A stretch of 64,000 nt of DNA, taken from NCBI RefSeq assembly GCF_015706575.1, contig NW_024037071.1, positions 11,645,774 to 11,709,773 of the forward strand, read 5' to 3'. Below the pieces are notes generated by a model that saw nothing but the letters and a program-made list of their open reading frames with translations, was not told the origin of the DNA and ran no database searches. Positions within the stretch are counted from its first letter, which is position 1. Each line of letters starts with the position of its first letter. Of the stretch, positions 46,449 through 57,977 are shown in pieces. The position numbers and the translations under genes are program-made. The DNA is from Patiria miniata (Eukaryota > Echinodermata > Asteroidea > Valvatida > Asterinidae).

Positions 46449-48458
46449 CTGTATGAGAACGATAATCGATGCTATGAAGATCTGCTCCTTTGGTCGAGCC
46501 AGCCGAGGGCATTTAGTCGACCTTCTACCGGCTTGAAACACTCGATGGATACGGTTGACTTTGAGTAACGTGGGTGCGTAAGTCATGGTGAAGCAGAGGG
46601 AGACTAGTGCCTCCGCTGCCGCACACGTGTGGTCAGAAGGCGGAAGCAGTAACGGTAAGGGAACAAGACAGGCCGAGATCGTTCCCACGATGGACACGGT
46701 ACCGAGCTCACGACTGCTAGCCTTGATCAAGGAGTGATGGCGATAGTAGCATAGACCGGCAAAACTCAGCCCTGCTAGGGCGATTCCAGTACTGCAGAGA
46801 ACTAGGATAACGACGATGATGACTTCATATGTAGCCACGCTAGCCGGGACGATGGGCTCACAGGCAGAACGATTTGTGCTGGGCCAGTGGGTTCTCTTGC
46901 ACTGCTCGCATGCATTATCCACCACGATAGCATCTTTGTAACAAGTTTGGCAACCCCAAGAGCATTTCTCTTGAAGAGGAACCGCAATTTGACCGGGGAG
47001 ACATTCCTGCTTGCAATGGGACTGCGGCGTCCCGTCTGGCCAAAGAATAGCTGCATCCACCATTGAAAGTTTCTGCGTCCGGTGCGAGTCCCATAGTCCC
47101 ACATCTTGCCATTCTATCTTGTTATTTTCTTCTAAGAGACCCTTGATTGTATACGCCCCCTCCGCATTTCCGTTAGCGTCGAACTCGAACGGTCCTCCTA
47201 CGCCTTCAAACTGCACATTGAACAGATACGGCAAAAGATCTTGTCCACTGATATTGTGTAAGCGGTGTGAACAATCAGTGGTTCTACTACTACACCGTTG
47301 TCGTATTAAATCGTCCAGAGCATAGGCAAAGGCGTACACTGCGTGATAAATAGTACTCTCAATCATAGCGTATTGAGGGAGGGAACACAGTGTCAAATTC
47401 ACACATTCGTTACTTTTCATTATAAAGTCTTTCAACTCATTGTACCAGGGGCTAACCTGTGATGCAGCTTCCAAACTTTTAAAGTAGTCTTGAAATTCGG
47501 GTACATAACTGCGATGCTGCTCCAGACGCAAACTTCCCTTCGTCATGTTACCTAGATAGACCTCAGAGAGTTTCCGTCCGTGAATACCGTCACTGCAGAT
47601 CAACGTAACCCTGTAACCTGGCTTACGACATTCCAGTTCTTCAAGTATATCGTACATCTCCTCTCCACCAAAAATAATAATGACATGCACAATTTCAAAT
47701 TCATCAATCTTAGAAAGCAACTCTGCGATCTCTGACTGTGTAGGCTTGCTTCCAGTCACAGACTTAGAAAAGACGACACACATTTCTTTTTCGTCCGCAA
47801 GTTTAAGCAATTCCTGTGATCCGCGTATGCCGTAAGCATCTGATGTGTACAGAACGCCAATGCAAGTCCAGCCGAATTTCTCCAAAATGTCTACCATGGC
47901 CCTGGCTTGCAACTTGTCCGGGGGAATGGTCCGGAGGAAATTTGGAAATCTGGCTTTGTCACTCAATTCGTCGCTCGTCGCATAATGCGAAATCATCGGC
48001 AAATCAAACAGGTGGGCCGTCTTGGCGTTAAATATGCTGGTCGTGCTCCGAGAAGTGCCAACTACACCTAGCAGCGTGCCAAAGTTCTTCTGGTCAGGAG
48101 GGGGAAGGGTAAGGCCATTCTGAGACTCAAAGTACTTACCAAGAAGAGACAACAGGGACCAGAGGGCGGCATCTTCTTGGTAGCAGCTTTCCTTGATGTC
48201 GAATCCAAGGGTGAGATTTGGCAAGATGTCCGATCGGTTGTTGATCTGTTCGACAGTGTACACAAGCGTCTCTACGATTTCAACCTGACGGAATGTCAAT
48301 CCTGACCGGCAGGAGTCGTCAAAATGAAAAGCCAACACGGCACCGATGATGAGATCTCCTGGACGGGTATAATTGACCAGGACAGCGGGTGGTACAGCTC
48401 CGAGTCCCCGGAAGAACACGGAGACAAGAACCAAGGAGGAGATCACTGTCATCAACAT
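46449..48458 (-). CDS. class C GPCR, mGluR-like receptor B, 5' exon of 670 codons (partial)
   Basis: Tandem paralogue of receptor A, 7.1 kb upstream on the same strand. It is about half identical by eye and exactly the same exon length. The signal peptide MLMTVISSLVLVSVFFRG follows the start ATG at 48458. The Venus-flytrap domain keeps Thr in SHYATSDELSD, Asp in IPPD and Tyr in DAYG. The glutamate side-chain Arg position is Gln (FRQVE). The cysteine-rich domain (CKQEC..EKCSWGCQTC..) has eight cysteines; the second of the usual Cys-Cys pair is Ser. TM1-TM3 follow, with the i2 segment LLKVNRIHRVFQAG. The exon ends at the donor CAG|GTAAGG after Ile-Val-Leu-Ile-Gln in TM4, the same codon position as in receptor A. 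The 3' exon with TM4-TM7 is not seen. Confidence 0.88.
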
Positions 48459-49815
48459 GTTGCTGCCTTAATAGTCAGTTTTCACTGATTCTCCATCGTC
48501 TCTTGACACTCTACAGCAAACTGTATCGATGTTTATCGTTTGACTATAGCCATATCTAACGTGCTAATTCACAAGCGAGGTATATTAAATATTAACTACT
48601 CCTTTGAGGCATAGTGTCCCCGCACTCCCCGCGGTGCATAATATCTGCACATCAGCTATCTTAGAGTACCTTTGACGTTCTCACTCTGTGTGTTCGGGGA
48701 GAGTTTGCTTTAATGTGATAAATTGTTGAAATGCAAAACCGTAGGCCTATGTGAGTTTGTCAAAACACGAGGTAAATGGTAATGCTTTAAATCATGTATT
48801 TCCAAAACCAGAAGTTTACTATTTAATTTGCACAACAAAGTGGTTTTCATGTTTCGATTGGGTCTTGTCATTATCACATCTCTTTCTTTCTGTTTTCAAC
48901 TCCGTCGATGTACGTTGACTTTGCGTTCGTGTTGACCTATTTTTTTTAAGTGCGTGCGGCAGAAATAGGTTCTAAAAATAGATTGTGGATATGTTTGTAT
49001 TGGATGCTCAAGATTGGCTGACACAAACACATGGTTTTGGGGGAAGGGGCTAATTGGACTATTTTATATGCACGTATTTCATGACGAAGTTATATTCTTT
49101 GGATTTATTGATTTGAAATGATTGTTATGGCGGGTCAAAGTATTTTATTAATAAAAATAAACACCTGCAATTGATTTAAAAAGATCGGCATATGCCCCTT
49201 CTTTTGTTGATTGTATGCTGCATTAGGGGAACAATGATCGACCAACTGTTTGTATCACGATACAGTTAATGTAATGATTTGACGTCGACAACATACCGCA
49301 GTCGAATATTAGTGGGAAAAAAGGTTTTGGTGCCCAAAAAGGTTAAAATTAGCAATGACTGTAATCTACTTTCCCGGTACACGTGTACGTTAACATTAAT
49401 TTAGAACTGAAGCTGACGGTAACCGACTTTTTTTATTACTAAATACATGTACCACGTTCCGAATTCCACCCAGACTATAATTGTGGGTATTTTGGTGCCT
49501 TTTCTGTACTTTTAACTCAAAATCCAAATTATTACATTCTGCAGTGCTCCTGTCAAATTGTTCTTGTCTGCTAGAGCGTAAGATGGCAATCGGGGTTTTT
49601 TTGGCCAGAATGTTGCGGAGCACAGATATAGCCTCGCGCTCGCGACCGCATACACTTGGACCTCCATGGACCGATCGACAAGTTCCGGCGAGGACTATGG
49701 TTCACCATAATTCGACTAACGTCCCTCGATGCAGGATGGTTAATTGGATTAATCTAGTCGACTATTGGGAACTAGACCACAGAGCGCGGTTATCAATAGC
49801 TGCGTATTACCAATA
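48459..49815. other. 5' flank of receptor B, no gene seen
   Basis: AT-rich DNA. Any promoter of receptor B should be in the first few hundred bases, but no clear TATA or initiator arrangement stands out. No other gene is recognised. Confidence 0.45.
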
Positions 49816-49823
49816 GCTGGTTA

Positions 49824-50110
49824 CAAGGGCGGATCCAGGGGGGGGCCAAAGGGGGCCATCCCCCCCCCCAAAAAAAAACGAAACCAATTTTTTTTTTTAT
49901 GTGACATCGCAATAAAGGCAGGCAATGAGTACACCACCATCTTTTCCTCATAAAACATTGGTTAAAGTGGTCAGAAATTGCCTCAGATCGCACCACAGAG
50001 CATCTAGAATCAAAAAAAAAACCACGCCGTAATTTTTTTGACCCACTTTTTGGGGGGACCCAAAAATTTTTGGGCCCCCCAAAAAAAATTGTGTTCTGGA
50101 TCCGCCCTTG
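49824..50110. mobile_element. 287-bp hAT-like MITE, GGCGGATCCAG family
   Basis: The ends CAAGGGCGGATCCAG and CTGGATCCGCCCTTG are inverted repeats flanked by the perfect 8-bp direct repeat GCTGGTTA (49816-49823 and 50111-50118). Long C/G and A/T runs lie just inside. CA..TG ends with an 8-bp duplication indicate hAT. It is the only complete copy in the window; fragments occur elsewhere. Confidence 0.8.
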
Positions 50111-50119
50111 GCTGGTTAC

Positions 50120-53100
50120 CAATAGCTGCGTGTATCATAATGTACAGCATGGAGCCAGGCTTAATTAAATTAACCACTATAGTCAACTAATGGTTCTCGC
50201 CCAAACGTGCTCTACAAAAGCAGCCTCAATATTATCGACGACGTAATGGTGATGGTAATAATTTATCATGCCCTAGCTGTTATGTGGTGAGCTATTGGAG
50301 AATTGAAGCCATATAGGAAATGAATGAAGAATTCAATCAAAAATGCATGAATAACTTTAACCAAACATTTAAAAATGTACGGACATGCAAGAGAAGCTGT
50401 AACTACAAAACAATAGAAATGTTTTTGTAAGACAAAGATAAGGCTGATACAAGATTGAAATATGTGAAATTGAATAATTTCCTTTTAAACATTATTGCTA
50501 AAATAAGATAGACTTTAATTTACTACAAATTAAAGGACGCTATATACTGGTCACATACGTTTGTGAAATAACCTCTTTGACTATTAAATTCACAGGTTTT
50601 CTGTAGGAAAAAAGTCTGGTTAACACGCATTTAGAGGGGCCAGCTTTAAATTATGAATGGTATAAAATATACTTACGCTTCACTAAACGGATTCCTGCTA
50701 TATGCATGTGAAGTGAGTCATGAATAGTAACTTGGTATGCATTCAGACGCTTTCCCCAAACCAAATGAACTATTTTATCAACAAACAGGATCTATCTGAA
50801 GTTCGGAGAATGATGTGACATCAGGGAGAAATGTTTTAGTCTACACAAACCTTAGTCTTATATCCCATCGTGACTATAAGCATGATCCCTGGCTACATTC
50901 AGACTATAGACCTTTATCATGCTGCCACCATTTCAGTCATGTTCCCTGTATCCAAGAACAGTACCGAATGGTAGTTTTTTGTGCAAAACGGAACCAGACT
51001 ATTTTTCCTTCCAGCCTCGTTTTGGTTACATTGATTTCAATGGGAAAAAATCAAGATGGCCGCAACATGACAATGGTCCGGCGCCCATGAACGACTTGGT
51101 AAAAATGAAAAACCGCACCGGAACTGCAATTCGGAGGTCACATGATCAAACCCTGCTCCAGATAATTTCTTCGTGCAGCATGATTAACTAATTTATTTAG
51201 ATTTGACTCATTGTATGCTAAGCGCCAACGTTTTTTGAAGCTGATCTCGCTTTCAAACCTCTTTTATACTTGGCCCAAAACATGCGATGACTGTTTGACA
51301 GTATAATTATTCGATGAGGTAAAACAAGTTTCCATTGCAGTGTCGCCATGGATACGGCTTCATAAAGGGGCACAATTTAAGACCAGACCAGGCAATCATA
51401 ATGCTTCAGTGGAAATGATTGTGCTTGATCGTAACAAAATCTTATCAACCAATAATGAGTGTTTACCCGAAAGGCACAATGTCAGCCTTTAACTTAAGAC
51501 TAACATCCGGAAATGGTTTGAATTGATCTTAGATACGCTAAAAACAGTCACATATGTAGCACTTCTGTCCTCATGAAACTGAGAGCACGTTTTCAAAGTT
51601 AATGATCAATAGCTGCTCGCGTGAAAATGTACCAAAAAAGAGAGTTCCTTTACTATGACCGAAGTTTGACCCTACGCAATGCTGATGGCCACTGCTGCAG
51701 TGAAATCAGTCAATGGTTAAGTAAATAGTTATGTCGTGGATTTGCCAGTTGCAGAGATTTCAGCGTGCATATTAGCGCATATGACAGTGGTCTGGACAGC
51801 GCTTGAGTTCCCAGTTCCTACCTCAACACTCATTAGGAACACATTCTTGTAAAAATTGGTCCGGCTAACTTATTCTTTATGATGAGGCTAGCGGTTTTTG
51901 CCGCCGAAGTCAATGAGCGTGTTAGGCCGACTGATAAGGTTTGTGCACAAAAGCCCAGACGCTTGCGGTTTTGTGTAGAATGATTGGAGGACCATTTTTT
52001 TACGGCAATGTACTGGTGGTGGCATCGAGCAAGGCTGTATGGTTGCAGACCAGTAAATAAACTGCCATAGACCCCAATGATAAATGCCCCACTTCAGAAA
52101 TTCAGGAAAAATATTCACAACTCTCCAAGGTGTTCGAGACACACATCAAATTAAGGTTTTTTCATCATCTTTCACTTCTTTTCTTTTTTTTTTGGGGGGG
52201 GGGGTAAACTAATGACTTGCAGGAGAAATTTTCATCTGAAGATGATCTTCCCTTAAAATAGTCCTGAAGCCATCGCCATTTGGAAAAACATGCCTACACT
52301 CCATCGCAAAATAGAGCGCTTTAAGGGCCCCACTAATATCATCCCAACTGCACAGAACTACTAGCTCACAGTCAAGTACACGGCTACCACCCCTATATTT
52401 TACAAACCCTCAATTCATGGCCCATAATGTGCTCAAATATACCGAATCGTGATTTGGCCGGCGGCAGTTTTGGACCGATTTACTGGCCTGCAACCATTAT
52501 GGCCAAGCCTGCGTGCAGCCAAATTGACGAGTGGCATCCCTACATTTTCTCAGGCAAATAGGACCCATTTTTCAACGGTAATTTTATCAATTCTGCCCTA
52601 TATATAATATCACAAAAGCTAGTGAGTTGATCCTCGGCTATATTTGCACAATTCCATCGTTGTTTTTTATTTTTTTTAACCAAACAGTCTCTTTTTTTCC
52701 CAAAAAAGTTATGGGGGTACTTTAGATTCAAATTAGCTCGCGTAGTAATTTTGTGAGTCCTCATCAATTGCGAATTTATTGCGCCCGCTGTCGGTCTAAA
52801 TGCGCCATTCGGATATATCGTCTGTCTAGGTATTGTAGATCGGAAATTGTGAAGGCTGTTGGTGAAGCTGTTCTTGGATCTGGGTATACTGACAGAAAGT
52901 TGGGGTCGCAGCCAGGTCGGCCAGGTACATATATATGGCTTGATACAGTGTTCAAGGTACTGAGGAGCTGTGTGGTGAAGACATTTGAAGATGAGAATAG
53001 CTATCTTGAATTGAATTGTCTGTCAGACAGGAAACCAGTAAAGTCAAGATGGTCCACCCCAGTCAACGGCAAATGCAATGCGAGCAGCACGATTTCGAAG

Positions 53101-53610
53101 TCGTGGGAGTCTCGTGAGATGTATTTCGGTAATAACAATTAACGGGTAAATGCAGTAGTCAAGCCGTGAAAGAACAAGAGCACGGATGGCATGATGACAT
53201 GAATCGAAATCAAGGTATCTGCGGATTCATGAAATGTTGCGAAGTTGAAAATTAATGGACCGCTGCATGCTGAGAACATGTGTAGACATAAACATGTGTT
53301 CATCAAAATGTATATTTTGTGGGTCATCCATATATGTGGGTCATCCATACCTCCAGGACCTGGATGCAGGAAGACAACCTTGTAAGTGCAAATGACACTG
53401 AGTACAGATCCTTTGGGCTTAAAGTGCAATATGATTGCATAGCGCGAATTATGAAAGTGTAAATTTGAAAGCGTAATATGAAACTTAAGACCGTGTCTGC
53501 GAATCACATCACCTATATTTGGTTGACGTAGATAATGAATGCCGACCTAGCACAGACCCTTGCAGTACTCCATATATTATTGGTTTTGCGCGTGAGTTCT
53601 GCCCCTTGGG
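50120..53610. other. gene-poor interval
   Basis: No gene is recognised. Frames at 50815-51191 (+), 51888-52142 (-) and 52753-53142 (+, 129 codons, Cys/Arg-rich start) have no recognisable domain or convincing splice context. A G-run lies at about 52190-52205. A short tandem TGGGTCATCCATAT repeat occurs near 53320-53350. Confidence 0.45.
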
Positions 53611-53616
53611 CCTTAA

Positions 53617-54101
53617 TATAGGTTTTCCCGGCTATTTTAAAACATTTTTCATTCAAATTCACCTTCAAACAACTGTAACATTCAATTTCGTCAGAGAAAA
53701 ATTTCACACGTTTTTAACAAACCTAATTTAGTCATTGACTATTCAATTTCAAAATTTGGTCCCCCTCTTTAGTCACAGGGTCGAGAATATTCGTCTCTAC
53801 AGATCAAATTCGGCTAAGCTGTTCCGAATGGCAGCACTCAGAGATCGAATTCGTCTTACATAAATCAATTAGACGAACTTTATTTCTGAATAACAAGGTT
53901 TAGCGTAGACGAGACGAAATCGAAAACTCCGGGACGAAAACGTGTGCTCATTGTTTGAATTTGCTTGAAAATTTGAAATTGTCTGCCAAAAGACGGCATC
54001 AAACATTAGAAGTACGCTAAATCGACGTTGATGGACGAATTTGAATACTAGAAACGGTGAATTCGAATGATAAACATTTAAAATAGCCGGGAAAACCTAT
54101 A
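53617..54101. mobile_element. TATAGGTTTTCCCGGC MITE, copy 1
   Basis: Inverted ends TATAGGTTTTCCCGGCTATT and AATAGCCGGGAAAACCTATA, 485 bp. The interior has AATTTAGTCATTGACTATTC, GGTCGAGAATATTCGTC, ATCAATTAGACGAA and AGACGAGACGAAAT in this order. Copies 2 and 3 carry the same interior in reverse. TA on both flanks suggests a TA target (Tc1/mariner-like), but TATA is also part of the repeat, so this is uncertain. Non-coding. Confidence 0.8.
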
Positions 54102-54639
54102 CACATGTTGCAAGATCTTAATTTGACATTGTCTAATGTTTAATCGAACGACGGGAACAGTGTAAATGCACTCTTTAGTGATCGATAAATTTTAAAACAC
54201 ATTTTACGTTGTATGCGGTTCATGTCCCAGTTAAAATCAGCATAATAAAAACTGATATTGTGTACACAAGTTATGCTTGAAAAAGTGAAAAGAACTTCTG
54301 AAAATATAAAATGTACACGATGTTTATGTGTTAATGACACCCTTCTTCCGGCTTGATGACGACACACCATTATTGTGCCTGTGGTCAGTAATGATGCTTA
54401 CATTGTTATTTTGGCAACAGTGAGCCCCACTAGGTGATTTTAATGCAAAAAAAATAATTTCCCAAGCCTCCCTACAATATCTTCCGGTCTTATGACGTCA
54501 TCGCTATGAAAGTAATTATCTACTATCCAAACCAAAGCAAACTTTGACAAATGGTTTTAAATAAAAAATAACTGTTCTTGACGTACCGCTAGAGGGTGCC
54601 CTCTTAGGTGATGATGTCACTAACACTTACACTTAGGAT

Positions 54640-55515
54640 TGATGGGTGTAATGTAGGTTTACTCCTTTTTAATGCCCCATTTCCATTTTTCATTCCAGTA
54701 CTTGTCAATCTTGCCTTAAAACTGGTTGGTTTTATTCACGTTCACCCCCTCTTCTGGAAGTCTATTCCACATATCTATAACTCTCTGAGAGAAGAAGTAC
54801 TTTCTTATATTCAGTCCCTTGTTGAGCCGCTTCTTGAATAACTTGAATTTGTGGCCTCGTGGTTCCAATGTTGTGAGACATGGAAAACAGGTTTCCGACT
54901 TGATGTCATCCAGGCCATTACGTATCTTGAACACCTCGATCAAGCATCCTCTCATTCTCCTGACAACCAAGAGATACAGATGTATTAAACTATTCCAACA
55001 TTTCTTGATAAAACTTGTATCTAAGGCTTGGAACCAACTTTGTTGCACTAAGTTGTATCTTCTCAAGCAGCTTGATATCCTTAACCACCTGGTACGGATT
55101 CCATGCCTGCACACAGTATTCAACATGACTGGAGGTCGGATGTATGCCTTGTAGAGACGGAAAAGCTCCCCTTATCTATGTGGTTGAATGTTCTCTTGAT
55201 GATCCTTAGACTGGTCATTGCTTTAGCGGCTGCTTTTGCACATTGCATGGCGGATGGTTTACAGTCATCTGTAATGCAAACCCCCAGATCTCTCCCTTCC
55301 TTTACTGTTATAATGCTCTCATTGCCCAACTTATACACTCTCCCTGGGTTGTCACATCCATGCATGCATTTACATTTGATGCATTGAAGCTGAGAAGCCA
55401 TTAAGTGTCTGGCCAGTCCTTGAGGTGGTTAAGATCGTCTTGTATGATGTTGTTTCCTTCTGTGTTGGATTTCTGGACCCTGTTGTACACCTTAGTGTCA
55501 TCAGCAAACTGGTGA
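54640..55515 (-). mobile_element. 5'-truncated LINE, reverse transcriptase C-terminal half
   Basis: Reading the - strand from 55515: FADDTKVYNRVQKSN (the catalytic Asp-Asp box), LNHLKDWPDT, then KEGRDLGVCITDDCKPS, AKAAAKAMTSLRIIKRTFNH, and after a frame change RRMRGCLIEVFKI, RGHKFKLFKKR, NIRKYFFSQRVIDMWNRLPEE. This is the hallmark C-terminal order of CR1/jockey-type LINE reverse transcriptases in marine invertebrates. At least one internal stop and one frameshift are present, and everything before the FADD box is absent. It is a moderately young dead copy, since most blocks remain readable. Confidence 0.8.
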
Positions 55516-55608
55516 TATAATAATAGTCATCATGATTTGGTATATTATAATAAAAGTCATCACGATTCAGTGAGTAAAAGTCATCATGACTTTTGAGTTT
55601 ACTATATA

Positions 55609-56093
55609 TACACGTTTTTCCGGCTAATTTAAAACGTTTATCTTTCGAATTTGCTGTTTCCAAAATTCAAATTCGTCCATCAACATCGATTTAGTACACT
55701 TCCAATGTTTAATTTCGGGGGTTTTTTTTCAAACAGTTTCAAATTCAGTTCAAGCAAATTCAAACGACGAGCACATGTTTTCGTCCCAGAGTATTCGATT
55801 TCGTCTCGTCTACGCCAAACCTTGTTATTCAGAAATCAAATTCGTCTAATTGATTTATATAAGACGAATTTAATCTCTGAGTGCTGCCATTCGGAACAGC
55901 TTAGCCGAATTTGATCTGTAATAACGAATATTCTCGACCCGGTGACTAAACAGAGTGACCAAACTTTGAAATTGAATGGTAAATGACTAAATTGGTTTTG
56001 GTAAAAGCGTGTGACATTTTGTTCGGACGAAATTGAATGCTAGAGTTGGTGAATGCAAATGATAAACGTTTTAAAATAGCCGGGAAAACCTAT
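55609..56093. mobile_element. TATAGGTTTTCCCGGC MITE, copy 2 (inverted)
   Basis: Reverse orientation relative to copy 1. The left end is degraded (CACGTTTTTCCGGCTAATTT); the right end AATAGCCGGGAAAACCTATA is intact. The interior matches copy 1 reversed. It abuts the 5' end of the LINE fragment. Confidence 0.75.
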
Positions 56094-57500
56094 ATTACTC
56101 ACTGAACATTTCCCGGAGTCAAATGCTTCAATTTTCAAGATATTTTATCTATAATTTCACATTTGAAATAAATTTAACATCATTTAATCGAATTAACTGT
56201 ACATTTAATCGCTTTAATAGGCTGCAGTTTCATCCTTGTGTTTGTCTCGTCTGTATTGTCTTTCTGTGATTAAATATTATTGTATAAAAATAACTTATTT
56301 GGGGTTTGATTCATCTGATAGCTCCATGGTTTCAACTTTCTGCATGGTTTTACTTTATATCATTTTGTTCCATCCCCCATTGATAAAGAAACTTCATGTA
56401 CCCTTGCTGTGTAGTGTGTGGCTATTATGTCACAAAAAAAGTAATATCAAAAGGTTTGGAAACTGCTAATATACAATGTTACAGTACTGGTACATGTACA
56501 TTGGCCTTTATATTATAGGCAATATGGAAAAGGGGGTTGTTTTTTAGGGAAAGTAAACGATAAGTTAACGAGGAACAAAACACTATGGAATAAGTACACG
56601 AAATAAATCCATTACTTGCTATATTGTTAGATCGAATCAGGATACAGGAAGCAAGTTTCCCACCAAGGGGTTACCATTGGAAACGAAGCTGAAAATAAAG
56701 TAAGCCCTTGGGTCAGGCTGGGGCAGATTGCTTTGAGCCAACATGCAGTATTCTCGCCCAAGCGAGACCGGCTTTTTTTTTGGGGGGGGGGGGGGGGAGA
56801 GGAGGGCCAAACAAATTTGTTCCCGAAAAAGTAGGTGCAAAATGTGTCCGCCCCGAATTTAATATGCAAAGCAAGGGGGAACGAATGTATACGCAATGGC
56901 TGTTTTTTTACGACGTTAAGAATAAGTTGTGTTTTTTTTTTTAGGGGGGTGGGGTGGCATGGCCCACGTTGCCCCCCACCCCCCCCCCCCCCACCCCCCC
57001 CCCACCCCCCATTCGCCGTTGACAACGAGCACCCTACTTGTAGGGAAGGTTGGCAAAAGAGTCGTCATCCAAGGTGGCTTGGGCTCGTCATCGCAGGCCT
57101 ACGCAGTAGAGCTGGAGACCAAACATAAGGTGCACATTCTTTTCCCTATTGCTTTCATGGTTTCACGTATCCCAGAAGTTCATTACTTAATGAAACTACA
57201 GATTAACATGACGATGAGCACATCCTGGCGTGATATGAACCTACTAACTCCGGACTGCTATCATTATGAACACTATACCAACAGCTATATATCCAGCATT
57301 TTCACAATTTGAAAAAAAAAGAAAAGCGAGGAAAAGACAAAGAAATAGACAACACCTAAAAAAAAAACCACAAAACAAAAAGTGTCAACACTTCAAGCGC
57401 AACACAAAAGAGTGGCAAAACAAAACAAAACAAAAACAAAAACTACAAAGTATTTCCTCATTTGCCTGTAAATTAGAGGACAGAATACTTGAATGTTTTG
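56094..57500. other. low-complexity interval
   Basis: G-run at about 56770-56795, C-runs at about 56971-57010 and an A-rich stretch at 57300-57450. The proline- or glycine-rich frames here are translated homopolymers. No gene recognised. Confidence 0.5.
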
Positions 57501-57503
57501 TCA

Positions 57504-57977
57504 TACAGGTTTCCCCGGCTATTTCAAAATTTTTATCATTTGAATTCAACGTTTTTAATATTCAAATTCGTAGATCAACATCGATTTAGTGCACTTCCAA
57601 TGTTTAATTTCGTCTTGTGTCAAACAATTTCAGTTCAAGCAAATTCAAACAATGAACACACGTTTTTGTCCAAGAGTATTCGATTTCGTCTCGCCTACGC
57701 CAAACCTTGTTATTCAGAAATCAAATTCGTCTAATTGATTTATATAAGACGAATTTGATCTCTGAATACTGCCATTGGCAACAGCTAAGACGAATTTGAT
57801 ATGTAATGACGAATATTCTCGACCCGGTGATCAAAGAGGGTGACCAAACTTTGAAATTGAATGGTAAATGACTAAATTGGTTTTGTTAAAGCGTGTGAAG
57901 TTTTTTCTCGGACGAAATTGAATGTACGAGTTGGAGAATTTGAATGAAAGTGTTTTAAAATAGCCGGGAAAACCTAT
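57504..57977. mobile_element. TATAGGTTTTCCCGGC MITE, copy 3 (inverted)
   Basis: Left end ACAGGTTTCCCCGGCTATTT, right end AATAGCCGGGAAAACCTATA, 474 bp. The interior is close to copy 2 (TAATTGATTTATATAAGACG, AATATTCTCGACCCGGTGA) and in the same orientation. Confidence 0.78.

Noticed and set aside
54819-55387. Two + strand frames of 94-111 codons
   Set aside because: Antisense shadows of the LINE reverse transcriptase fragment on the - strand.
56627-57312. Proline/glycine-rich frames
   Set aside because: Products of C and G homopolymer runs with no conserved domain.
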